Source of the DNA: an uncultured Aquimarina sp.
Lineage (GTDB): Bacteria > Bacteroidota > Bacteroidia > Flavobacteriales > Flavobacteriaceae
Assembly (NCBI GenBank): GCA_947499005.1
Contig: CANMML010000016.1
Span: 1-64,000 of the forward strand
DNA: 64,000 nucleotides
Direction of reading: 5' to 3'
Part shown: positions 17,407 to 24,742 of the stretch, one piece after another
How the letters are laid out: each line of letters begins with the position of its first letter
Position numbering within the stretch: position 1 is the first letter of the stretch
Translations under genes and position numbers: made by a program
Notes under the pieces: generated by a model
What the model saw: only the letters and a program-made list of their open reading frames with translations
The model's database searches: none
Told to the model about the DNA's origin: nothing

Positions 17407-18423
17407 ATGCAAATAAATGATAAGTCGAATTACAAAGCTTACACCCCTAATGAACAACGTTATGATGCTATGAAATACAAACGTTGTGGTAACAGTGGCG
17501 TTTTATTGCCTAGACTAGCTATAGGATTATGGCATAATTTTGGAGATTTTGATAGTTATAATAATGCAGAAAACATATTACGTACTGCTTTTGATAATGG
17601 AATCGTGCATTTCGATTTAGCCAATAATTATGGCCCTCCTTATGGAAGCGCAGAAGATAATTTTGGTCGCATTTATAAAAACAATTTTCAGCCTCATAGA
17701 GATGAATTGTTTTTAGCTACTAAAGCGGGTTATGATATGTGGCCTGGGCCTTACGGAAATAATGGATCCCGTAAATATTTAATAAGCAGCCTCGACCAAA
17801 GTTTAAAACGTATGCAAGTAGACTACGTAGATTTATTTTATCATCACCGCCCAGATACTGAAACTCCAATGGAAGAAACAGCATTGGCTCTACATGATAT
17901 TGTAAGACAAGGAAAAGCGTTATATGTAGGTGTATCTAACTATAATGCAGAGCAAACCGAAGAAATGGCATCATTATTGAAAGAACTTAAAGTGCCGTTT
18001 ATCATTCATCAAGCTAAGCACTCAATGTTTGAAAGAGGTATCGAAAAAGATCTATTACCAATGCTTACAAAGCATCAATTAGGTTGTATTGCTTTTTCTC
18101 CCTTAGCACAAGGTTTGCTAACTGATAAATATTTGAATGGTATCCCAGAAAACTCTAGAGCTGGAAAAGATAAAACCTATCTAACTAAAGAAGGCGTTGC
18201 CTCTAAATTAGAAGCTATCAAGGGATTAAATGCTATCGCTAAAGAACGAGGAGAAACCCTTGCCGAAATGGCTATTGGATGGTTATTACATAAAGAAGAA
18301 ATAACTACAGTATTGCTTGGAGCTAGCTCGCCTAAACAATTAATAAAAAATATAGAATCTATTAACAAAAAACGTTTTAGCGAAAAAAACCTACTTGACG
18401 TCGATAGTTTTACAAAATTTTAA
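17407..18423 (+). CDS. Aldo/keto reductase, YghZ-like
   Basis: A 338-residue NADPH-dependent reductase with the alpha/beta-barrel fold. The catalytic tetrad is visible: Asp and Tyr in FDLANNYGPPYGSAE, Lys in FLATKAGYDMWPGPYG and His in DLFYHHRPD. The stretch MWPGPYGNNGSRKYL and FSPLAQGLLTDKYL place it with the YghZ group, which reduces L-glyceraldehyde 3-phosphate and methylglyoxal in E. coli. The conserved part begins at MKYKRCGNSG (residue 22). The first 21 residues (MQINDKSNYKAYTPNEQRYDA) are shared by close relatives, so I keep ATG 17407. Confidence 0.85.
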   Translation: MQINDKSNYKAYTPNEQRYDAMKYKRCGNSGVLLPRLAIGLWHNFGDFDSYNNAENILRTAFDNGIVHFDLANNYGPPYGSAEDNFGRIYKNNFQPHRDELFLATKAGYDMWPGPYGNNGSRKYLISSLDQSLKRMQVDYVDLFYHHRPDTETPMEETALALHDIVRQGKALYVGVSNYNAEQTEEMASLLKELKVPFIIHQAKHSMFERGIEKDLLPMLTKHQLGCIAFSPLAQGLLTDKYLNGIPENSRAGKDKTYLTKEGVASKLEAIKGLNAIAKERGETLAEMAIGWLLHKEEITTVLLGASSPKQLIKNIESINKKRFSEKNLLDVDSFTKF

Positions 18424-18484
18424 TATATTTAATAACTAATTTATCATAAATCAGCTAGTATAAATCAAAAAAAAATTGTATGAT

Positions 18485-19255
18485 ATGAAAACTACATCGT
18501 TATTAAGTGTAATAACCATGTTTTTATTCATTGCCCCCCTACAAATAGGTTTAGCAAAAAATAAAAAACGTGTTGTTACCAAAAAACTAGAAGTCTTTAA
18601 GACTGTATTAGGCCCCCAGCTAACCACCAGCTGGAACCAAAAGTATGATGTCATGGCCTGGCCAGAGTATCGAGGTGAAAAGTTAATTATCCATTTTTCA
18701 TTATATGAAAATGGTGTACCTGTTGATGACAAAAATCTCTTTGCGCCAGAAAACAGAGGTTTAAAAAATGCCTTCCCTCATCCAAATCAAAGAATTAATG
18801 GATGGAATAAATATTACAGCTTAAATGGATCCGAAATTATGGCTCGCTCCTATGAAATTCTAGAACCGAGAAAAGGGGCTGCTATTATTACATGGACATT
18901 GAAACATCAAGGAAAAAGAGAAACTTTCTCTATGGTAATTCGAACTACAAATTTTGCTGGTAGAATGACTGGTGATACCGAATTTAAGAAAACTAAAATC
19001 AAACAAAAAAACGTCCTTTTATTACGTGAAAAATTAACTAAAGATTTTGGCTTAACAAATCCTAAAATATGGAATAGACCTCATATCCAAATAGTACCTA
19101 GTAACTACGATCAAATCAAAAATGTTACTTACAAGTCTTTAATAAGAATGACTGGAGCACCTTTACCAGATAATTATCATTTTAGAAAAGGTGAAACCCT
19201 ATACATATCGGATAGTAATAACTTACATGTATTTGATATCCCCTTTACATACTAA
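18485..19255 (+). CDS. Secreted protein of unknown function
   Basis: About 256 residues with a signal peptide (MKTTSLLSVITMFLFIAPLQIGLAK). The mature part is basic and rich in aromatic residues: TTSWNQKYDVMAWPEYRGEKLIIHFSLYENG, INGWNKYYSLNGSEIMARSYEI and TRMTGAPLP-like strands. I do not recognise the family. Composition suggests a periplasmic or surface beta-sandwich protein. The start is set at ATG 18485 because the TTG at 18476 would put three polar residues before the signal peptide. It is 50 nt downstream of the aldo/keto reductase gene and is closed by a strong terminator, so it may share that transcript. Confidence 0.6.
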   Translation: MKTTSLLSVITMFLFIAPLQIGLAKNKKRVVTKKLEVFKTVLGPQLTTSWNQKYDVMAWPEYRGEKLIIHFSLYENGVPVDDKNLFAPENRGLKNAFPHPNQRINGWNKYYSLNGSEIMARSYEILEPRKGAAIITWTLKHQGKRETFSMVIRTTNFAGRMTGDTEFKKTKIKQKNVLLLREKLTKDFGLTNPKIWNRPHIQIVPSNYDQIKNVTYKSLIRMTGAPLPDNYHFRKGETLYISDSNNLHVFDIPFTY

Positions 19256-19276
19256 TTTAACTACATATTAATCTTA

Positions 19277-19320
19277 AAACTAGGCTGATATTATTTCTTT
19301 AATATCAGCCTAGTTTCTTT
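19277..19320 (+). terminator. Strong terminator with 16-bp perfect stem
   Basis: The arms at 19277-19292 and 19301-19316 are exact complements with an 8-nt loop, followed by a T-rich run (TTTCTTT). It separates the secreted protein gene from the BatA operon. Confidence 0.85.
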
Positions 19321-19358
19321 ATCTTCGAATTTGTATTGAATTTGGAAACAACATAAAT

Positions 19359-21260
19359 ATGTTATTTAGACACCCTAAGCTGCTCTATGCTCTTTTTGCT
19401 TTATTAATTCCTATTATTATTCACCTTTTTAAGCTTAGGAAATTTAAAAAAGTGGCTTTTACAAATGTAGATTTACTTGAAAAAGTAAAATTACAATCAA
19501 GAAAAAGTGCTCAACTAAAAAAATGGTTGATATTACTTTCTAGGTTAGCATTGCTTGCTTGTATTATCATTGCTTTTGCAAAACCCTACCTCCCTGCCTC
19601 TAGTACCGAAGAAAAACCAGATCATTACATTATATATCTTGACAATTCGCATAGTATGCAAGCTCAAGGTAGTAAAGGAGAACTATTACAACGCGCAATT
19701 CAAGATTTAATCCCTGTACTTCAGGAAACGGAAAACTTCAGTTTTTTTACTAATAATGATACTTGGGAGAATACTAGTTTAACTGACATTCAGAATGAAT
19801 TGCTGAAAATCGATTATACCAATGAACAATTACCTCCTAACCAAGTTATTTTAAAATCAAAACAATTAGGGAAGGGCTTTAAAAAACCTGCATTAATTTC
19901 TATTTCAGATTTTCAGGAAAAAAGCCTTGATTATACTCCTATACTAAATGACTCTAAAGGAATTATTCATTTAAAACCTATAAACAAAGACAATATTGCT
20001 ATTGACAGTGTTTGGATTGATGCTGAAAAAAATCAAGAATTAAAGATCGCTTTAAGCAATCGAGGAAATCAAAAACAAACATCTCTTTCGATATTTAACG
20101 AAGACGAACTTTTAGGAAGAAGTACTATAGACTTTGAAACAAATACGGTAATTAAAACCATTACGTTACCAAAAAACAAAGCAATTGAAGGAGTCGCTAC
20201 CATTAATGATAAAGGACTTACTTATGATAACCATTATTATTTTAGTATAAATCCTACTTCATTATCTAAGGTCATTAGCATTGGGACGACCAATCAAGCA
20301 TTTCTTTCAAAAATTTATACCTCAGATAGTTTTGTATTTTCTACTATGCTTCCAAATGCTTTAAATTTTGCTGAACTCACCAAAGCAAATACTATCATTT
20401 TAAATGAAGTAGAAAGCATTGAAAAATCACTAGAGAATTTATTGATTCAGTTTTTAAAAAATGATGGAAACTTAATTGTCATCCCCTCAAAAAACAGTTC
20501 TAAAACACTTATTGATACGATAAAAAATATTTCGGGAGTCTTTTTAGGTAAACTTGAGAAAGGAAATAAAAAAATAACTTCTATCAATTTTAGTCACCCA
20601 TCCTACAAAGGAGTTTTTACCAAAAGCATCGATAATTTTCAATACCCAGAAGTCAAAACTTCGAGAAGCATAAATACTTCTGATGTATTACTACGTTTTG
20701 AAGACAATCAAGCTTTTTTAGGAGCTCAAAATCGAGTTTTCGTTTTTTCAAGCTCATTACAATTAGAAAATGGTAATTTTTTAAACTCTCCTTTAGTTGT
20801 TCCAACCTTTTTTAAATTAGGAATAAAAGATTCAGAAAATCAACCTTTAAGCTATACCATTGGTAAATCCAATGAATATGTATTACCAATTACTCTTGAA
20901 CAAGATCAAGTAATTCAATTAAAAGGTAAAGACGAAACATTTATTCCTTTACAACAAACCTATACAGAACATGTAAAAATTAATACTACCGAGCTCCCTA
21001 AAAAATCTGGAAACTATAGAATTTCCGATATGCAACAAAATGCCATTGAGGATTTTAGTGTCAGCTATAATTACGATACTGCTGAAAGTAATCTTACTTA
21101 TGCTAAAATTCCGGAGAGCAATAACATATTTCAATCAGTACCAGATTATTTTTCTCAAGCAAAAGCTGGTTTCCAAACTACGGACTTATGGAAATGGTTT
21201 ATTATTTTTGCGTTAATTTTTATTTTGATTGAAATCCTTTTATTAAAATTTCTGAAATGA
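19359..21260 (+). CDS. BatA-domain, von Willebrand A-like membrane protein
   Basis: A 633-residue protein. Residues 1-80 match the N-terminal BatA (aerotolerance regulator) domain: a hydrophobic segment (YALFALLIPIIIHLFKLRKFKK), FTNVDLL, and a second membrane helix (LLSRLALLACIIIAFAKPY). A von Willebrand A-like domain starts with the metal-site motif YLDNSHSMQ. A long beta-rich extracytoplasmic part precedes the last membrane helix (WFIIFALIFILIEILLLKFLK). Flavobacteria carry several such proteins, and their role in the envelope is poorly known. Its stop overlaps the next start by four bases (ATGA), the head of a five-gene operon. Confidence 0.8.
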   Translation: MLFRHPKLLYALFALLIPIIIHLFKLRKFKKVAFTNVDLLEKVKLQSRKSAQLKKWLILLSRLALLACIIIAFAKPYLPASSTEEKPDHYIIYLDNSHSMQAQGSKGELLQRAIQDLIPVLQETENFSFFTNNDTWENTSLTDIQNELLKIDYTNEQLPPNQVILKSKQLGKGFKKPALISISDFQEKSLDYTPILNDSKGIIHLKPINKDNIAIDSVWIDAEKNQELKIALSNRGNQKQTSLSIFNEDELLGRSTIDFETNTVIKTITLPKNKAIEGVATINDKGLTYDNHYYFSINPTSLSKVISIGTTNQAFLSKIYTSDSFVFSTMLPNALNFAELTKANTIILNEVESIEKSLENLLIQFLKNDGNLIVIPSKNSSKTLIDTIKNISGVFLGKLEKGNKKITSINFSHPSYKGVFTKSIDNFQYPEVKTSRSINTSDVLLRFEDNQAFLGAQNRVFVFSSSLQLENGNFLNSPLVVPTFFKLGIKDSENQPLSYTIGKSNEYVLPITLEQDQVIQLKGKDETFIPLQQTYTEHVKINTTELPKKSGNYRISDMQQNAIEDFSVSYNYDTAESNLTYAKIPESNNIFQSVPDYFSQAKAGFQTTDLWKWFIIFALIFILIEILLLKFLK

Positions 21261-22513
21261 ATATCCTTATAAAATCCGCTTGTATTATCGACAGTAGTTC
21301 TTCTTTTCATAAACAAACGGTAGATATTCTTATTGAAAACGGAAATATTTCTCAAATTGCGAAGAGTATTTCTTCTGACATAGCAGAAATAATAACTTTT
21401 GAAAATCTTCATGTATCATCGGGCTGGTTTGATAGTAGTGTTGCTTTTGGAGAACCTGGTTACGAAGAAAGAGAAACACTATTGAATGGGCTAAAGACTG
21501 CTGCACTCAGTGGTTTTACGCATGTTGCATTGCAACCAAATACAACTCCTAAAGTTGATAATGCTAGTACTATCAATTATTTAAAGAATTACCCTCATAC
21601 ATTTGCTACACAAATAGTACCTGTAGGAACTTTAACTACAAAAGGAGAAGGAATCGATTTGGCCGAACTTTTTGATATGAAACAACACGGAGCTATTAGC
21701 TTTGGAGATTATAAGAAACCTATCAAAAACCCCAATTTATTAAAACTAGCACTACAATACACACAAAGTTTTAATGGTCTGGTACAATCATTCCCTTTAG
21801 ACACACAAATTGCTGGGACATCATTTGTCAATGAAAGCTTAAATACTACACAATTAGGATTTAAAGGAATCCCTAATTTAGCCGAAGAACTTCAAATTGC
21901 AAGAGATCTTTATGTATTAGAGTATACAGGAGGAAAATTACATATTCCGACCATATCAACAACTGCTGCGGTGAAGCTAATAAAAGACGCCAAATCAAAA
22001 GGATTAGATGTTACATGCAGTGTAGCCATTCATCAATTACTATTTAGTGATAAAGACCTAGAAAGTTTTGATGCCAATTTTAAGGTAATGCCCCCTTTAC
22101 GAAGCGAAGAAGATCGACTAGCATTAATTGAAGGTATAAAAGACAGCACCATTGATATCATTACCTCTGATCATTGTCCAATAGATATAGAGCATAAAAA
22201 AGTAGTAATGCATCAAGCTAAATTTGGAACTATAGGATTAGAAAGTGCATTTGGAATACTAAGAACACTTTTTGATACCGAATTGATTATTGAAAAACTA
22301 AATGCTGGGAAATCCATTTTTGATATTGAAAACACTCCAATTTCAGAAGGTGCTACCGCAAACCTAACACTATTTAACCCAGAAGGAAATAGTACTTTTT
22401 CATTGTCCAATATCCTTTCCACTTCAAAAAATTCAGCTTTTATAGGGAGTGAATTAAAAGGAAGCGTGTACGGAACGATCTCTAGAGGAACAAAGACTTT
22501 AAAATCTATTTAA
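21257..22513 (+). CDS. Dihydroorotase-like amidohydrolase lacking the HxH metal site
   Basis: A 418-residue protein of the cyclic amidohydrolase superfamily, closest to dihydroorotase. Recognisable parts are EPGYEERETLLNGLKTAALSGFTHVALQPNTTP, CSVAIHQLLFSD, KVMPPLRSEEDR and TSDHCPID, the last with the metal-site Asp. The first metal motif, normally D-x-H-x-H before the EPG loop, is replaced by GWFDSSVAFGEPG, so both His ligands are missing. The carboxylated-Lys region is also changed (ISFGDYKKP). It is therefore probably not an active dihydroorotase. It may be structural, like the inactive dihydroorotases that assemble with aspartate transcarbamoylase in some bacteria. It overlaps the BatA gene by four bases. 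Confidence 0.8.
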   Translation: MNILIKSACIIDSSSSFHKQTVDILIENGNISQIAKSISSDIAEIITFENLHVSSGWFDSSVAFGEPGYEERETLLNGLKTAALSGFTHVALQPNTTPKVDNASTINYLKNYPHTFATQIVPVGTLTTKGEGIDLAELFDMKQHGAISFGDYKKPIKNPNLLKLALQYTQSFNGLVQSFPLDTQIAGTSFVNESLNTTQLGFKGIPNLAEELQIARDLYVLEYTGGKLHIPTISTTAAVKLIKDAKSKGLDVTCSVAIHQLLFSDKDLESFDANFKVMPPLRSEEDRLALIEGIKDSTIDIITSDHCPIDIEHKKVVMHQAKFGTIGLESAFGILRTLFDTELIIEKLNAGKSIFDIENTPISEGATANLTLFNPEGNSTFSLSNILSTSKNSAFIGSELKGSVYGTISRGTKTLKSI

Positions 22514-22516
22514 TAT

Positions 22517-22843
22517 ATGGTAGCCCCTACAAAAGATGCCAAAATAAGTGCTATTGCTAGTTACTTTACCTTAATTGGTTGGATTATCGGTTTTTTCATT
22601 AATCTCGATGAAAAACATGAATTTGCTAATTTTCACTTGCGCCAGTCATTAGGAATACAAACATTATTTTATGCTGTAGGTGCTTTATTGGGTTTAACGA
22701 CTTCTAAAGCTGCTGGTTTTGGCTTTTTACTTTGTTTTTTAATTCTATGGGGATATGCTGTAGGTACAGCCGTTCAAAACGAAATGAAACCTGTACCTCT
22801 TGTTGGAAAACTATTCCAAAAAGTATTTAAATTTATCAAATAA
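22517..22843 (+). CDS. DUF4870-like small membrane protein
   Basis: A 108-residue protein with three hydrophobic helices (about residues 13-28, 45-60 and 66-85). The loop NLDEKHEFANFHLRQSLGIQ is typical of this family of small inner-membrane proteins of unknown function. The end VPLVGKLFQKVFKFIK is amphipathic and basic. Its stop and the next start overlap by one base (TAATG), so it is translated together with the esterase gene. Confidence 0.7.
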   Translation: MVAPTKDAKISAIASYFTLIGWIIGFFINLDEKHEFANFHLRQSLGIQTLFYAVGALLGLTTSKAAGFGFLLCFLILWGYAVGTAVQNEMKPVPLVGKLFQKVFKFIK

Positions 22844-23502
22844 TGGCAGAATTATCTTTATCCCATATCATTCAAGAACCTAAAACAAGTTCAAAAGACA
22901 AAGCTCCTGCCCTATTTCTATTTCATGGATATGGTAGTGACGAGAATGATTTATTCAGCTTTGCTAGTGAATTACCCGATGAATTATTCATCATATCAGT
23001 AAGAGCGCCACGCCCTATGCAACCTCAAGGAAATGCGTGGTACACCATTCATTGGGATAATACCACAAGTGGAAAATTTAATGATATACCAGAAGCTATA
23101 GCTTCTAGAGATATGATAGCTAAATTTGTAGGTGAAGCAACTGCTACATACAATCTAGACCCTAATAATATTTCACTACTTGGTTTTTCTCAAGGGTGTA
23201 TCCTTAGTTTAGCGGTAGCATTATCTTACCCTAAATTAGCTAAAAATATTATAGGACTTAGCGGATATCTAGATCCCGAGATGTTACAAGCAGGTTACGA
23301 ACAACAAGATTTTTCTACACTCAATGTGTTCTTGTCACATGGAACTGTAGATCAAGTAATCCCTATTGAATGGGCACAAAAAACAGCTCCTTTTTTATCC
23401 AAGTTAGAGATTAAGACCAATCTTAATGAATATCCTATAGGACATGGTGTAGCTCCACAAAATTTCTATGATCTAAAAAATTGGTTAATCGAACACCTAT
23501 AG
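22843..23502 (+). CDS. Phospholipase/carboxylesterase family hydrolase
   Basis: A 219-residue cytosolic serine esterase of the PF02230 type (acyl-protein thioesterase-like). LFLFHGYGSDENDLF carries the oxyanion loop, and the nucleophile lies in LLGFSQGCILS. The acid is in SHGTVDQVIP and the His in YPIGHGVAP. The family hydrolyses short acyl esters, lysophospholipids or thioesters. It is tightly packed in the operon (one-base overlap upstream, one-base gap downstream). Confidence 0.85.
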   Translation: MAELSLSHIIQEPKTSSKDKAPALFLFHGYGSDENDLFSFASELPDELFIISVRAPRPMQPQGNAWYTIHWDNTTSGKFNDIPEAIASRDMIAKFVGEATATYNLDPNNISLLGFSQGCILSLAVALSYPKLAKNIIGLSGYLDPEMLQAGYEQQDFSTLNVFLSHGTVDQVIPIEWAQKTAPFLSKLEIKTNLNEYPIGHGVAPQNFYDLKNWLIEHL

Positions 23503-23503
23503 T

Positions 23504-24100
23504 ATGAATTGGCTTTATGCACTCGATTTGATAGGAACTTTAGTTTTTGCTATTAGTGGCGTATTGACAGCCATTAATAAAAAATTCGATCTAGTAGGTT
23601 CTATCATTATTGGTTTGGTTACAGCCGTTGGTGGAGGAACGCTAAGAGATGTACTCATAGGCAAAACTCCTGTTGGTTGGATGCAAGACCTCAATTACTT
23701 CTACACTATATTACTAGCAGTAATAGTATCATATCTTTTCGAAAAGCATATTATCAAGTGGACAAGAAGCATGTTTATTTTTGATACCATTGGTATAGGT
23801 GTATTTACCATACTTGGAATGCAAAAAACAGCTACTACAGGTTTAGGCATACCTATTATACTATTTATGGGTGTAGTTTCTGCTGTCTTTGGTGGAGTTA
23901 TACGAGACGTGTTAACAAATGAAGTACCTCTTATTTTTAGAAAAGAAATTTACGCTTCCGCCTGCCTTTTAGGAGGAATTGTATTTATGACGCTAGAATA
24001 TTGTGGACTCCCTACAAATTTCAATGCAATCTGCTGTATGCTAATCATTAGTGTTATACGATATATTGCAGTAAAAAAACATTGGTCTTTACACTTTTAA
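23504..24100 (+). CDS. TRIC/UPF0126 family membrane channel (YicG-like)
   Basis: A 198-residue integral membrane protein with about seven helices. It is an internal duplication of a three-helix unit: ISGVLTAINKKFDLVGSIIIGLVTAVGGGTLRDVLIG and TIGIGVFTILGMQ...VSAVFGGVIRDVLTNEVP. The two GGG(T/V)xRDV motifs define the family of prokaryotic trimeric cation channels. Some family members are selective for potassium or sodium; the ion here is unknown. It is the last gene of the operon, with 178 nt before marR. Confidence 0.85.
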   Translation: MNWLYALDLIGTLVFAISGVLTAINKKFDLVGSIIIGLVTAVGGGTLRDVLIGKTPVGWMQDLNYFYTILLAVIVSYLFEKHIIKWTRSMFIFDTIGIGVFTILGMQKTATTGLGIPIILFMGVVSAVFGGVIRDVLTNEVPLIFRKEIYASACLLGGIVFMTLEYCGLPTNFNAICCMLIISVIRYIAVKKHWSLHF

Positions 24101-24225
24101 AAAGACTTAACTTTTTATTTATTGAAAATCAAAAGATTAATTCTATTCTTAAAAATTTATCATTAAATTAAGGGTAATATTAATTCCTTAAAATCTCTCT
24201 GTAAGTTTTTACAAAAATTTACAAC

Positions 24226-24253
24226 AAATATATTATGCATGCATAATATATTT
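24226..24253. promoter_or_regulatory. 28-bp perfect palindrome, probable MarR operator
   Basis: The sequence is a perfect inverted repeat with no spacer, centred between 24239 and 24240 on TGCATGCA, with AT-rich arms. It lies 26 nt before the marR start, where the promoter of the beta-oxidation operon should be. It probably binds the MarR dimer for autoregulation; that is an inference. Confidence 0.7.
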
Positions 24254-24278
24254 TCTTACATTTAGAAAAATATATTTA

Positions 24279-24734
24279 ATGAACGATGTAACGATTGACT
24301 ATTGGTTAAGGTCAACATGGATGGCAGTCTCTAAAATGTACAATGAAGAGGCTCAAAAAAAAGGCAGTACTATGGCTACTGGATTTGCTTTAATCAGTAT
24401 CGATCCCGAATTAGGAACCCCTTCGACTGCCCTAGGGCCTAAAATGGGAATGGAAGCTACAAGCTTATCAAGAACTTTAAAAAACATGGAAGATAAAGGA
24501 TTAATTGAGCGCAAGCCTAATCCTGAAGATGGTCGTAGTGTTCTGATTTGTTTAACCGATTTTGGAATCGAAATGCGCGAATATTCGAAAGAAGTTGTAT
24601 TCAAATTTGATAACGCCATTCGAAATACTATTTCAGCTGAAAAATTAGACACCTTTATTGAAGTCTTTCAAATCATCAACGATTTGGTTTCTAATAAAAA
24701 GATATACAAACAACAAAAGAATAACTTAATTTAA
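24279..24734 (+). CDS. MarR-family transcriptional regulator
   Basis: A 151-residue winged-helix repressor. The recognition-helix region MEATSLSRTLKNMEDKGLIERKPNPEDGRSVLICLTDFG, including the wing with DxRS, is standard for MarR. The flanking helices (MAVSKMYNEEAQKKG and FIEVFQIINDLVSNK) form the dimer interface. It is the first gene of the fatty-acid beta-oxidation operon, eight bases before the fadB-like gene, and sits just behind the 28-bp palindrome. It is thus likely to sense an acyl-CoA or fatty acid and control its own operon. The ligand is inferred from context only. Confidence 0.85.
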   Translation: MNDVTIDYWLRSTWMAVSKMYNEEAQKKGSTMATGFALISIDPELGTPSTALGPKMGMEATSLSRTLKNMEDKGLIERKPNPEDGRSVLICLTDFGIEMREYSKEVVFKFDNAIRNTISAEKLDTFIEVFQIINDLVSNKKIYKQQKNNLI

Positions 24735-24742
24735 AATTAATC

